Positions 52,885 through 62,158 of a DNA stretch of 64,000 nt are shown piece by piece. Location of the stretch: NCBI RefSeq assembly GCF_000376865.1, contig NZ_AQXQ01000010.1, positions 124,001 to 188,000 of the forward strand. Reading direction: 5' to 3'. This DNA is from Thioalkalivibrio sp. ALJ7. Its GTDB lineage: Bacteria > Pseudomonadota > Gammaproteobacteria > Ectothiorhodospirales > Ectothiorhodospiraceae. Position 1 is the stretch's first letter; every line of letters begins with the position of its first letter. The position numbers and the translations under genes are program-made. The notes under the pieces are model-generated. The model was not told where the DNA came from. It ran no database searches and saw only the letters and a program-made list of their open reading frames with translations.

Positions 52885-55185
52885 ATGTCCGCAGCACCCG
52901 ATTCCCTGTTTGCCCGCAAGCCCTACTGGGCCAAGCGTTTCGGCACGGCGCCGTTCTTGCCGACCACGCGCGAGGAGATGGATGACCTCGGCTGGGATAG
53001 CTGCGACATCGTGCTGGTCACGGGCGATGCCTACGTGGACCATCCCAGCTTCGGCATGGCCATCATCGGGCGTCTGCTGGAGGCTCAGGGCTTCCGCGTC
53101 GGGATTCTGGCCCAGCCGGACTGGACCTCTGCCGAGCCATTCCGTGCGCTGGGGCGACCCAACCTGTTCTTCGGCGTCACCGCCGGGAACATGGACTCGA
53201 TGGTCAACCACTACACCGCCGAGCGGAAAATCCGCTCGAACGATGCCTACACCCCGGGAGATGTCCACGGCAAGCGCCCGGACCGCGCGGTCATCGTCTA
53301 CGCGCAGCGCGCCCGCGAGGCCTACAAGGATGTACCGGTGGTCGCCGGCGGCATCGAGGCCAGCCTGCGGCGCATCGCGCATTACGACTACTGGCAGGAC
53401 AAGGTGCGGCGTTCCGTGCTGCTGGATTCGCGGGCCGACATCTTGTTATTCGGTAACGCGGAGCGGGCCCTGGTAGACCTGGCGCATCGCGTGGCGGCAG
53501 GTGAGCACCCACGCGATATCACGGATCTTCGTGGTACGGCCCTGTTGCGCGACACCGTTCCCGGTGGTTTTGTCGAGCTGGACTCCAGCGAGGTCGATAC
53601 CCCCGGCCCGGTCGATGCCAACCCGGACCCCTACGCGATGGTGTCGCCCGAGACCTGTGCCGACGCCGAGGCGCAGGACGCGGCCGCGGAGGCCGGGGCC
53701 AAGGTGGTCCGCTTCCACCGCGATATCCCGCGGGGAACGCCCCGGGAGATGACCGTGATTCGCATTCCCGCTTTCGAACAGGTCCGGGGCGATCCCGTGC
53801 TGTACGCGCATGCCTCGCGGGTACTGCATCTGGAGACCAACCCGGGCAATGCCCGCGCGATCGTGCAGCGCCACGGCGACAAGGAAGTCTGGCTGAATCC
53901 GCCGCCCATCCCGCTCTCCACACCGGAGATGGACGCCGTGTTCGACCTGCCGTACGCACGGGCCCCGCATCCGTCCTATGGCGATGCGCGCATCCCGGCG
54001 TGGGAGATGATCCGGTTCTCGGTCAATATCATGCGCGGCTGCTTTGGCGGTTGTACCTTCTGCTCCATTACCGAGCACGAGGGACGGATCATCCAGAGCC
54101 GTTCCGAGGACAGCGTGCTGCGCGAGATCGAGGAGATCCGCGACAAGGTCGACGGCTTTACCGGCGTGATCTCGGATCTGGGTGGACCGACGGCCAACAT
54201 GTACCGCCTGGCCTGCAAGGACCCAAAGATCGAGCACAGCTGCCGGAGACTGTCCTGCGTGTATCCGGGGATCTGCAGCAACCTGGATACGGATCATGCG
54301 CCGCTGATCCGTCTTTACCGCAAGGCGCGGGCTTTACCGGGGATCAAGAAGATCCTGATCGCCTCGGGCCTGCGCTATGACCTGGCGATCGAGTCACCGG
54401 AATACGTGAAGGAACTGGTGACCCACCATGTCGGTGGTTACCTGAAGATTGCGCCGGAACATACAGAATCTGGGCCACTTTCCAGGATGATGAAGCCGGG
54501 CATGGGCACCTATGACCGGTTCAAGGCCATGTTCGAGAAATACTCGAAGGCGGCCGGAAAAGAGCAGTACCTGATCCCGTATTTCATTGCGGCCCACCCG
54601 GGCACGACCGACAAGGACATGCTGGAGCTGGCGCTGTGGCTCAAGCGGAACGATTTCCGCGCCGACCAGGTGCAGGCGTTCCTGCCGAGCCCGATGGCGC
54701 TGGCGACCGCGATGTGGCACTCCGGGCGGGATCCGCTACGCGGCATTCGGCGCAAGGTCAGCGAGCGGGTACCCGTGGCGCGAGCGGTGCGTGCACGGCG
54801 TTTGCACAAGGCCTTTCTGCGCTACCACGATCCGAATAACTGGCCACTCCTGCGGGATGCGCTGCAACGCATGGGCCGCGCGGACTTGATCGGCAACGGC
54901 AAGCACCACCTGGTGCCGACCTGGCAACCGGCTGGAACCGGGCAGGGCGCGGCGCGTCCGGCGGCGGGCGGGCGTATCACGCGTGGCGGCAAGGCCCTGA
55001 AAAAGCGTGGCCAGACCTTCCAGACGCAGCACAACGGTGTCGAGGCCGCGGCGCGTCCAGGAGGCAAGCCAGCGTCCTCTGGCAAGTCCGCCGCGCCGGC
55101 GGCCGGCCGCACAGCCGGCAAGCCTCGTGCGGCCAGTGGCAAGCGGCGCAAGGGTCGCCCGGCCGGGAAACGGCCGCGCGTCTGA
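52885..55185 (+). CDS. YgiQ family radical SAM protein
   Basis: This 766-residue protein has the UPF0313/YgiQ layout: an N-terminal B12-binding-like region ([22 protein letters not shown]), [21 protein letters not shown], and a radical SAM core with [18 protein letters not shown] (CxxxCxxC) at about 393-410. It continues with [22 protein letters not shown], a substrate-binding part, and a basic Ala/Gly/Lys-rich tail (about 690-766). Its reaction is unknown. The ATG at 52885 is used; the longer frame is less likely. Confidence 0.93.
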   Translation: MSAAPDSLFARKPYWAKRFGTAPFLPTTREEMDDLGWDSCDIVLVTGDAYVDHPSFGMAIIGRLLEAQGFRVGILAQPDWTSAEPFRALGRPNLFFGVTAGNMDSMVNHYTAERKIRSNDAYTPGDVHGKRPDRAVIVYAQRAREAYKDVPVVAGGIEASLRRIAHYDYWQDKVRRSVLLDSRADILLFGNAERALVDLAHRVAAGEHPRDITDLRGTALLRDTVPGGFVELDSSEVDTPGPVDANPDPYAMVSPETCADAEAQDAAAEAGAKVVRFHRDIPRGTPREMTVIRIPAFEQVRGDPVLYAHASRVLHLETNPGNARAIVQRHGDKEVWLNPPPIPLSTPEMDAVFDLPYARAPHPSYGDARIPAWEMIRFSVNIMRGCFGGCTFCSITEHEGRIIQSRSEDSVLREIEEIRDKVDGFTGVISDLGGPTANMYRLACKDPKIEHSCRRLSCVYPGICSNLDTDHAPLIRLYRKARALPGIKKILIASGLRYDLAIESPEYVKELVTHHVGGYLKIAPEHTESGPLSRMMKPGMGTYDRFKAMFEKYSKAAGKEQYLIPYFIAAHPGTTDKDMLELALWLKRNDFRADQVQAFLPSPMALATAMWHSGRDPLRGIRRKVSERVPVARAVRARRLHKAFLRYHDPNNWPLLRDALQRMGRADLIGNGKHHLVPTWQPAGTGQGAARPAAGGRITRGGKALKKRGQTFQTQHNGVEAAARPGGKPASSGKSAAPAAGRTAGKPRAASGKRRKGRPAGKRPRV

Positions 55186-55197
55186 GGTCGAATCGGT

Positions 55198-55986
55198 TCA
55201 GGCCGAGCCGTCGGGTACCAGGGCGAACTCTTCCAGGCTGATGTTCTCGCCCGTGGTGGTGCGGTCCCCCGGGTCCAGGAAGTACAGGTAGGGACCCACT
55301 ACTTCGTCCGGGGCGGGCAGGAGTTCGGCATTCTCGCCAGGGTAATGTCCGGCGCGGAAGCGGGTACGAACCGGACCGGTATCCACACCGTTGACATGCA
55401 GGAAGCGGGGCTCGTTGCGGTGTTCATTGGACAGGATGTCGATCAGCGCATCCTGCGCGGCCTTGGCCATGCCGAAGGCGCCCCAGAAGGCCTTGCGCGC
55501 ATTCTGGGTCGAGATCACGATGCTGCCGATGGGGCTTTCTTCCAGTAGCGGAAGGACGGCCTGCATCAGGAAGAACGGGCCGTGCAGGTTGCTGTTGATG
55601 ACCTTGAACCAGAGTTCCGGGTCGTAGTTTTTCATTGGCATCAGCGTGCCGGCCCATCCGGCGTTCAATACCACGCCATCCAGCCGCCCCAGGGACTCGC
55701 GGATATTCTCGGCCAGGTCACCATAGTCCTTGACCGTGGCGCCTTCGAGATTCAGCGGGTAGATCGCCGGCTGCGGATGGCCGGCCTGTTCGATGACGTC
55801 GTAGACCTGTTCCAGCCCCTTGATGTCCTTGTCCAGAAGGACCACGGTCGCGCCAGCCGCTGCGCTGGCTTCGGCGACTGCGCGGCCAATACCGTCGGCG
55901 GCACCCGTGACGAGAATGACACGTTGGTCGAATGCGCCGGGTTCGGGTCGGTAATCCATCAGGCGGGGGATATTGAGGTCGGTCAA
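55198..55986 (-). CDS. SDR oxidoreductase, YciK-like, with catalytic Tyr replaced by Phe
   Basis: TTG 55986 overlaps the hpnE stop (TTGA) and follows GGAGG by seven bases, so I prefer it to ATG 55959. The 262-residue short-chain dehydrogenase has TGAADGIGRAVAEA (NAD(P)-binding glycine motif), VVLNAGWAGTL and ISTQNARKAF. The usual YxxxK active site reads FGMAK. The missing Tyr suggests altered or absent catalysis, unless the frame has a base-call error. It is the last gene of the leftward hpnD-hpnE-SDR unit. In Pseudomonas a YciK-type gene follows ubiG and the HAD phosphatase; here the hpn genes lie between. Confidence 0.85.
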   Translation of the reverse strand: MTDLNIPRLMDYRPEPGAFDQRVILVTGAADGIGRAVAEASAAAGATVVLLDKDIKGLEQVYDVIEQAGHPQPAIYPLNLEGATVKDYGDLAENIRESLGRLDGVVLNAGWAGTLMPMKNYDPELWFKVINSNLHGPFFLMQAVLPLLEESPIGSIVISTQNARKAFWGAFGMAKAAQDALIDILSNEHRNEPRFLHVNGVDTGPVRTRFRAGHYPGENAELLPAPDEVVGPYLYFLDPGDRTTTGENISLEEFALVPDGSA

Positions 55987-57329
55987 GGATGTTCCTCCAG
56001 GAGCAGGTGTGCCGATTCTAGTCCAGATTGTACGGCCGCTTCGAGGGTGGACGGCAGGGAATGGGTCAGGTAATCGCCTGCCAGAAAGCAGCCTTGCCAC
56101 GGCGTTTGGGGTGGGGGCCGTTGTGGGTCGAGCTCGGTTCGCGCATTGATCGTGGCGCGGCGCTCGCAAACCGTATGGCCCGTTTCGGGGGTGCCCAATT
56201 CGGGGAATGTCGCCGCCAACGAGCGGGAGACGGTGCGCCATCGTTCCTCGGCCGTCAACGGTTCCAGGTCGTCGGCGGCCGAGATCACGACCGCCAGCCA
56301 GTGCGGCGCGCCTGCCACGTGTCGCGGGATCAGCCATTGCCCGTGCTGGTCGAGTAAACCCTGCAGAGGGGGGCGGCCGCGCAAGGGTTGGGCGTAGCGC
56401 AGGTAGACCGTGCAAATACTGCAGGCGCCCATTGCTGCGAGGCCCTGGTGCGTAGTGTCCCAGGCGGAATGTCGAGGGAGAAGCTTGGCGGTGGCAACGG
56501 GGGATGTGGCGAGGATGACGCCCGCCGCCGGGAGGGTCTCGCCGCGCCGGTCAACCAGCTCAAACGCGCCCGTGGCGCAACCATGCTTGTGTTCCAGGCC
56601 TGTGATGCGGCGTCCCAGATCAACGCGGGCGCCACGTTCGCGGAGTTCGTGGAGGGCGGGCTCCGGGAAGAGTTCGCCCAGTGGGCGGGCCGGGATTAGC
56701 AGCTGGGCATTCTTGGGCCCGTGATTGAGCGCGAGGCGCAATACGTTCTGGAAGATGCGCGCGGAGGCTTCCCGCGTCGGCGTGTTCATGATCGCGAGGC
56801 AGAGGGGGTCCCACAGGGACTTGATCAGCGTGTCAGGTTGATGCCATCCACGCAGCCATTCCAGAACGGGCCGATCCTGGCTCAGAGGGCGGTGCAACAT
56901 GCCGGAGGCGCCGATCAGGGCCCATAGGCGGGTGCTCAGCGCTTTATCGGAGAGGGCCCGGTATAGCGCCATGGCCAGTGCAGGGAGGCGCGGCGAATTC
57001 GGTTCCAGTACCAATGCGGGCGTTCCCGAGGCGCCGGTAGAGGAAAACATCCTTAGGCCAAAAGGGACGGCATGAAAGCAGGTGTCCGGGTCGAGGCCGA
57101 CGCCGCGGATCTGTGCCAGGGTTTCCTGGCAGGCCCCAACGAGGATGTGCTGGCCGTTGTCGAGTTCGGTCCCGTGGAGCGTGAGGCTGCGGGCCCGGCC
57201 ACCCGGCGTCTCCCCGGCTTCGATGAGGTGCACAGATCGGCCTGCGCGCGCAAGGGTCAGGGCTGCCGTCAGGCCGGCCCATCCCGCGCCTACAATCACG
57301 ACGGGCGCCGCGCTAGGGCGGGTGGGCAT
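55983..57329 (-). CDS. hpnE: Hydroxysqualene dehydroxylase HpnE
   Basis: This 448-residue FAD-dependent enzyme has a dinucleotide-binding start VVIVGAGWAGLTAALTLARAG, then EAGETPGGRARSLT and ELDNGQHILVGACQETLAQIR, which is typical of HpnE. The C-terminus carries CFLAGDYLTHSLPSTLEAAVQSGLESA. HpnE reduces hydroxysqualene to squalene in the bacterial pathway. The start ATG 57329 follows hpnD by one base. Confidence 0.93.
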   Translation of the reverse strand: MPTRPSAAPVVIVGAGWAGLTAALTLARAGRSVHLIEAGETPGGRARSLTLHGTELDNGQHILVGACQETLAQIRGVGLDPDTCFHAVPFGLRMFSSTGASGTPALVLEPNSPRLPALAMALYRALSDKALSTRLWALIGASGMLHRPLSQDRPVLEWLRGWHQPDTLIKSLWDPLCLAIMNTPTREASARIFQNVLRLALNHGPKNAQLLIPARPLGELFPEPALHELRERGARVDLGRRITGLEHKHGCATGAFELVDRRGETLPAAGVILATSPVATAKLLPRHSAWDTTHQGLAAMGACSICTVYLRYAQPLRGRPPLQGLLDQHGQWLIPRHVAGAPHWLAVVISAADDLEPLTAEERWRTVSRSLAATFPELGTPETGHTVCERRATINARTELDPQRPPPQTPWQGCFLAGDYLTHSLPSTLEAAVQSGLESAHLLLEEHP

Positions 57330-57330
57330 G

Positions 57331-58194
57331 TTATTCCGCCGCGCGGCGGCGCTGTTCACGCTTGAGACGCCGAGCCGTGCGCCAGGCGATCCACAGCTTG
57401 CGGATGGGCGTAAGGCGAACGCGGTGTTCCAGCACGCGATAGCCGTCGTCCTCGATCTCGTCAAGCAGGGTGCGGTAAATGGCGGCCATGATCAGTCCGG
57501 GACGTTGCGCGTAACGGTCGGCGTCGGGGAGGTGTTCCTCGGCCCGGTCGTAGTAGCGCCGTGCGCGTTCGGCTTGTTGCGCGAACAGGGCTCGGTGGCG
57601 ATCGTCGGTAATGTTGACCTGAAACTCTTCCGGTTTGATCCCGTGCTTGTGCAGTTCGTCCATCGGGATGTACACGCGACCGCGCATCGCGTCTTCGTGC
57701 ACATCCCGCAGGATGTTGGTGAGCTGCAAGGCCATCCCGAGGTCGTGGGCGTACTTCAGGGTATGCCGGTCGGAGTAGCCAAAGATGTGGGCGGACAGAA
57801 TGCCCACGACACTCGCCGCGCGATAGCAATACAGCGATAGCGTGGTGAAATCCGGATAGCTGTCGTAGTCGAGATCCATCTGCATGCCATCGATGATCTC
57901 GTCGAAGTATTCGCGGCCCAGATCAAACGCGGCGACATGCGGTTGCAGCGCCTGGCTGATGGGGTGGCGTGGCTCACCTTCAAACAGGCGCGCGATCTCT
58001 TCGCGCCACCACTGCAGCTTCGTGCGCGCGATGCTCTCTTCGCTGACCTCGTCGACGATGTCGTCTACCTCCCGACAGAACGCGTACAGCGCGGTAATCG
58101 CACGGCGCCGGTCGGGTTCCAGAAAGCGGAAGGCGTAGTAGAAGCTGGAGCCGCTTTGCGCGGCCTTCTCCTCGCAATATTCGTCGGGGGACAT
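57331..58194 (-). CDS. hpnD: Presqualene diphosphate synthase HpnD
   Basis: HpnD condenses two farnesyl diphosphates to presqualene diphosphate. The 287-residue product has both aspartate-rich motifs in AFCREVDDIVDEVSEE and LTNILRDVHEDAMRGRVYIP, plus YCYRAASVVGIL. I use ATG 58194 (MSPDEYCEEKAA). A GTG at 58218 would add eight residues and has no ribosome binding site. The homolog hpnC is separated from it by hemN. Confidence 0.95.
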   Translation of the reverse strand: MSPDEYCEEKAAQSGSSFYYAFRFLEPDRRRAITALYAFCREVDDIVDEVSEESIARTKLQWWREEIARLFEGEPRHPISQALQPHVAAFDLGREYFDEIIDGMQMDLDYDSYPDFTTLSLYCYRAASVVGILSAHIFGYSDRHTLKYAHDLGMALQLTNILRDVHEDAMRGRVYIPMDELHKHGIKPEEFQVNITDDRHRALFAQQAERARRYYDRAEEHLPDADRYAQRPGLIMAAIYRTLLDEIEDDGYRVLEHRVRLTPIRKLWIAWRTARRLKREQRRRAAE

Positions 58195-58282
58195 GCGCTC
58201 TCGCGTGGCGGGTTTCACACAGGGAGAGGAAGGCTAGCACAAGCGGTGTGGCCGGCGGGAGCCGGCGCGGAACGCGGGATTG

Positions 58283-58296
58283 TTGACCTGCATCAA
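58283..58296 (+). promoter_or_regulatory. Candidate FNR/ANR box upstream of hemN
   Basis: TTGAC-CTGC-ATCAA matches the FNR consensus TTGAT-N4-ATCAA at nine of ten bases and lies 78-91 bases upstream of the hemN start. FNR-type activation of hemN under low oxygen is well known in other gammaproteobacteria. Confidence 0.65.
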
Positions 58297-58373
58297 GGGG
58301 GCCGGTGCGGGGCCGTTCTAGCCTGTGCAACGAGGCTGCCAATGTGCGGCGCAAAGGGCGTAGGAGCTTCACG

Positions 58374-59762
58374 ATGGAACAAGGCCTGGTATTTGATCCC
58401 GAGATCCTGAGTCGCTACGACGTGAGCGGCCCGCGCTATACGTCCTACCCGACGGCGCCGCAGTTCCACGAGCGCTTCGATGACCGCGCCTATGCCGAGG
58501 CGGCCCAGGCGACAAACGCCTCGGGATCCACCCGGCCGCTATCGCTCTACCTCCATGTGCCATTTTGCGACACGGTCTGCTTCTACTGTGCCTGCAACAA
58601 GGTGATCACGGGAAATTACCAACGGGCGCAGCGTTATCTGCAGTATCTGGAACGCGAGGCCGAACTTCAGGGCGAGTTGTTCTCCACCGACCGCAAGGTG
58701 GGACAACTACACCTTGGGGGTGGCACGCCAACCTATCTTGGGGACGAGGATCTGCGTCTCGTGATGGCCACACTGGGGCGCCACTTTCAGCTCGATACTA
58801 GTGATGACCGCGAATTCTCCATCGAGATCGACCCGCGCGCCATCCGGCCGGGGACCATACCGCTACTGGGCGAGCTGGGCTTCAATCGCATCAGCCTCGG
58901 GGTCCAGGATTTCGATCCCAACGTGCAGCGCGCGGTCAATCGCATCCAGCCCTTCGAGGTGACCGCCCGGGTGGTGGAACAGGCACGGGCCAATGGCTTC
59001 TCCTCTACCAATTTCGACCTGATCTACGGGCTTCCGCTACAGACCGTGGAGACCTACAGCGCCACCCTGGAGCGTGCCCTGGAGCTACGCCCGGAGCGTC
59101 TGGCGATCTACAACTACGCGCACCTGCCGGAGTTGTTCAAGACCCAGCGTCAGATCCGCGATGCCGACCTGCCGGATGCCGCCGAGAAGCTGGCGATACT
59201 GGAAACCACCATTCGGCGACTGACCGATGCCGGCTACGTGTACATCGGCATGGATCACTTTGCCCTCCCCGATGACGAGCTGGCGCAGGCGCAACGGGCC
59301 GGAACCTTGCAGCGTAATTTTCAGGGCTATTCGACGCGGGCCGAGTACGACCTGGTCGCGCTGGGCCCAACAGCCATCGGCAAGGTGGGGAACACCTATA
59401 GCCAGAACTTGCGGGACCTGGAGGCCTACTACGGTAGGCTGGATGCAGGACGCCCGCCGGTGTTTCGTGGCATCGAACTGAGCGCGGACGACCGTTTGCG
59501 CCGAGACGTGATTAGCGAGCTGATGTGCCACTCGCGCATCGACTACGCCTCCATCGAGGCGCGCCACGGAATTGTGTTTACCGAGGTGTTCGCGGATGCC
59601 CTGGAGCGCTTGAGTGGCATGGAGGCGGACGGGCTGGTGCGGATTGGGTCGGATCGCCTGGATGTACTGCCACGCGGGCGACTGCTCCTGCGCAATGTTG
59701 CGATGAGCTTCGATGCCTACCTCGACGCGGAGGCCGCGCAGCGCTATAGCAAGGTGGTTTAG
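58374..59762 (+). CDS. hemN: Oxygen-independent coproporphyrinogen III oxidase
   Basis: HemN is the radical SAM enzyme that forms protoporphyrinogen IX without oxygen. The 462-residue protein begins FDPEILSRYDVSGPRYTSYPTAPQFHE. It has the cluster motif PFCDTVCFYCACNK (CxxxCxxC), GGGTPTYLGDED and NFDLIYGLPLQT, and ends EAAQRYSKVV. A taggag ribosome binding site precedes the ATG at 58374. It is transcribed against its neighbours and sits between hpnD and hpnC. Confidence 0.96.
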   Translation: MEQGLVFDPEILSRYDVSGPRYTSYPTAPQFHERFDDRAYAEAAQATNASGSTRPLSLYLHVPFCDTVCFYCACNKVITGNYQRAQRYLQYLEREAELQGELFSTDRKVGQLHLGGGTPTYLGDEDLRLVMATLGRHFQLDTSDDREFSIEIDPRAIRPGTIPLLGELGFNRISLGVQDFDPNVQRAVNRIQPFEVTARVVEQARANGFSSTNFDLIYGLPLQTVETYSATLERALELRPERLAIYNYAHLPELFKTQRQIRDADLPDAAEKLAILETTIRRLTDAGYVYIGMDHFALPDDELAQAQRAGTLQRNFQGYSTRAEYDLVALGPTAIGKVGNTYSQNLRDLEAYYGRLDAGRPPVFRGIELSADDRLRRDVISELMCHSRIDYASIEARHGIVFTEVFADALERLSGMEADGLVRIGSDRLDVLPRGRLLLRNVAMSFDAYLDAEAAQRYSKVV

Positions 59763-59789
59763 AGGGCCACGCTGATGGCGTCAGTGTCT

Positions 59790-60647
59790 CTATCGGCGGC
59801 GGGGACGCAGGCTGTGACGCAGGATGATCCAGGCGTCCCGGGTGCGCAGGCGGGGGCGGGCGAAGACATCCTCCTGCTGTCGCAGGCGCCAGAGCACCCG
59901 GGCGCCTCCGTTGATGATGGCGCGGATCTCCAGCCCCATCCGCCCGCGCAGCATGCCGCCTAGCGGTGCTCCGGCGCGTAGCAGCCGGTCGGCCCGGGCG
60001 TACTGGAACTGCATCAGATTACGTAGTTGGAAGGTGGTCTGACCCGCCTCCAGCATCGCCTCGGTTACGCCGTACTGATCCAGCTCATCCTGCGGCAGGT
60101 AGATCCGGTTGTTTTCCTGCAGGTCCTGCTGCAGATCCTGATAAAAGTTGATCAGCTGCAACGCGGAGCAGACCGCATCGGAATAGCCGAGCATCTCTTC
60201 GGTGGGGTTCCCGTCCAGGTGCAGCATCAGGCGCCCCACCGGGTTCGCCGAACGCCGGCAGTAGTCCATCACCTCGCCGAAGGTCGCGTATCGGGTCTGC
60301 TCCAGGTCCTGCACAAAGGCATCGATCAGGTCGGAAAACGGGGCGGCCGGCAGATCGAAGCGCGAACAGGCGTCGGCCAGCGCAATCCATTCCGGCTCGT
60401 GTTCGGCGGCCGGGTCTTCTAGGATCTGGACGCGTTCCTGCATCGCCAGCAGTGCCGCCCGACGCTCCTCGATTGGGCGCGGGTCCTCGTCGGCGAGGTC
60501 GTCGGCATCCCGGGCGAAGCAGTAGATTGCGGCGACCGGACCACGCAGCCGGGCCGGCAACAGCCAGGAGGCCACCGGAAAGTTCTCGTAGTGTGCGCTG
60601 GCGCGTTGGCGACAGTGACGGTAGGCCGCCTTGATCCGCGGTGACAT
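59790..60647 (-). CDS. hpnC: Hydroxysqualene synthase HpnC
   Basis: This 285-residue trans-isoprenyl diphosphate synthase-like enzyme converts presqualene diphosphate to hydroxysqualene. The HYENFPVASWLLPARLRGPVAAIYCFARDADDLADE start is typical of HpnC. It has one aspartate motif in RDADDLADE and a second region LQLINFYQDLQQDLQENNRIYLP. In other genomes hpnC, hpnD and hpnE form one operon; here hemN divides it. Confidence 0.94.
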   Translation of the reverse strand: MSPRIKAAYRHCRQRASAHYENFPVASWLLPARLRGPVAAIYCFARDADDLADEDPRPIEERRAALLAMQERVQILEDPAAEHEPEWIALADACSRFDLPAAPFSDLIDAFVQDLEQTRYATFGEVMDYCRRSANPVGRLMLHLDGNPTEEMLGYSDAVCSALQLINFYQDLQQDLQENNRIYLPQDELDQYGVTEAMLEAGQTTFQLRNLMQFQYARADRLLRAGAPLGGMLRGRMGLEIRAIINGGARVLWRLRQQEDVFARPRLRTRDAWIILRHSLRPRRR

Positions 60648-60696
60648 CGGCGTTCAGGCCCGCTTTTCAGAGTACGGCGGGCGCACGAATTCGGAT

Positions 60697-61386
60697 TCAG
60701 CTGGCAAGGCCAGCCTCCGGACGAAGGGCCGTGCGGTACCAGGCCCAGAAGTCCCCGGGGTGATCCAGTGCGCCGTCGGCACCCCAGTGTTCCGGTTCCT
60801 GCTGGGCGTCGATATAGCCCCAGTTGGCGATGAGCGTGGGCATCCCGGCGGCGCGTCCGGCGGCGATGTCACGCTCGGCGTCACCCCAGTAGCAATGCTG
60901 CGCCGGTGCCAGGCCGGTCTGCCGCGCGGCCAGCCACATCGGTTCTGGCGCCGGCTTGCGCTGTGGCAGCGTATCGCCACTGACCACGGCGGCCAGGCGC
61001 GAACGCAGGCCAAGGGCGTCCAGGAGCGGATCGGTGAGCCAGCCGGGCTTGTTGGTAACGACGCCAAGGGACCAGCCGCGCGCCTCGCAGGCCTCCAGCA
61101 GCTCGGAGAGACCCGGGAATAATGCGGTGGCGAGGCACAGGTCGCGGGCGTAGATCTCCAGGTAGCGCGCCTTCAGATGCTCGGCGAAGGCCGGCTCGGC
61201 ATCCGGGAATCCGAGCGCGACCAGGGCCTGCGAGCCGTGGGACACATGGTTGCGCACGGCGTCGAAGGGGAGCGGCGCGCGGTCATATTCGGCCATCAGC
61301 GTCACCAGGGCGGCGTGCATATCGGGCGCGGTATCGAGCAACGTCCCGTCGAGATCGAACAGGACCGATCCCAGTTCTTGTCTCAT
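60697..61386 (-). CDS. gph: HAD phosphatase, phosphoglycolate phosphatase or MupP
   Basis: This 229-residue HAD-IA enzyme has the nucleophile motif FDLDGTLLDTAPDM and TNKPGWLTDPLL, and GDAERDIAAGRAAGMPTLIANWGYI. ATG 61386 overlaps the end of ubiG by four bases. It is usually annotated Gph (phosphoglycolate phosphatase). The Pseudomonas gene in the same position (mtaD-ubiG-HAD) is MupP, a MurNAc-6-phosphate phosphatase, so either function is possible. Confidence 0.85.
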   Translation of the reverse strand: MRQELGSVLFDLDGTLLDTAPDMHAALVTLMAEYDRAPLPFDAVRNHVSHGSQALVALGFPDAEPAFAEHLKARYLEIYARDLCLATALFPGLSELLEACEARGWSLGVVTNKPGWLTDPLLDALGLRSRLAAVVSGDTLPQRKPAPEPMWLAARQTGLAPAQHCYWGDAERDIAAGRAAGMPTLIANWGYIDAQQEPEHWGADGALDHPGDFWAWYRTALRPEAGLAS

Positions 61387-62147
61387 TTGCCGTCTTCGGC
61401 TTCGGGCCGGCGCGCGGCCATCAGGTAGTTGACGTCGGTTCGGGCCACCAGGCGATAGCGGCCGCTCAAGGGGGAATAAGTCAGGCCGGTCATCGCGGTC
61501 ACCTCGAAGCCGTGGCGGCGCAGGGCCGCGCCGAGTTCCGAGGGCCGGATAAAACGCCCGTACTCGTGGGTTCCGGTGGGCAGCATGTTCAGTACGTATT
61601 CCGCACCGACGATGGCCTCCGCAAAGGCCCTTGGTGTGCGGTTGATGGTCGACAGGAACAGCCAGCCTCCCGGGCGGACAAGCTGTACCAGGGCATCGAT
61701 CACCGCATCCGGGTCGGGCACATGCTCGAGCATCTCCAGACAGGTGACCACGTCGTAGTCGCCCGCATGGCGTTCCGCGTGCGCCTCGGCGGTGGTGTGA
61801 AGATAGTGGATCTCGAGCCCGGCTTCGCTCGCGTGTTCGCGAGCGACTTCCAGGTGTTCGGCTCCGGCGTCCAGGGCCGTCACGTGCGCGCCACGGATCG
61901 CCATGGCTTCGGACAGGATGCCGGCACCGCACCCGACATCGAGGACCTTTTTGCCGGCCAGGTCGGCTTGCCCATCAATCCACTCCAGGCGCAGCGGGTT
62001 GATTGCATGCAGGGTGGCGAAGGGACCATTCGGATCCCACCAGTCGCGTGCCCGATGGGTGAACTTGTGGATCTCCGCCGCATCAACGTTGTCGCGAGTG
62101 TGATTCCGGGATGCGGAGTCTGGCTGGGCGTGGGATTCGGGGCTCAT
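61383..62147 (-). CDS. ubiG: Ubiquinone biosynthesis O-methyltransferase UbiG
   Basis: This 254-residue SAM methyltransferase performs both O-methylations of ubiquinone synthesis. It has the helical start HKFTHRARDWWDPNGPFATLHAINPLRLEWI and SAM motif VLDVGCGAGILSEAMA, then CLEMLEHVPDP and INRTPRAFAEAIVGAEYVL. It lies in an operon with mtaD upstream and the HAD phosphatase downstream, a common gammaproteobacterial order. Confidence 0.96.
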   Translation of the reverse strand: MSPESHAQPDSASRNHTRDNVDAAEIHKFTHRARDWWDPNGPFATLHAINPLRLEWIDGQADLAGKKVLDVGCGAGILSEAMAIRGAHVTALDAGAEHLEVAREHASEAGLEIHYLHTTAEAHAERHAGDYDVVTCLEMLEHVPDPDAVIDALVQLVRPGGWLFLSTINRTPRAFAEAIVGAEYVLNMLPTGTHEYGRFIRPSELGAALRRHGFEVTAMTGLTYSPLSGRYRLVARTDVNYLMAARRPEAEDGK

Positions 62148-62158
62148 GGGCTTCTCGA

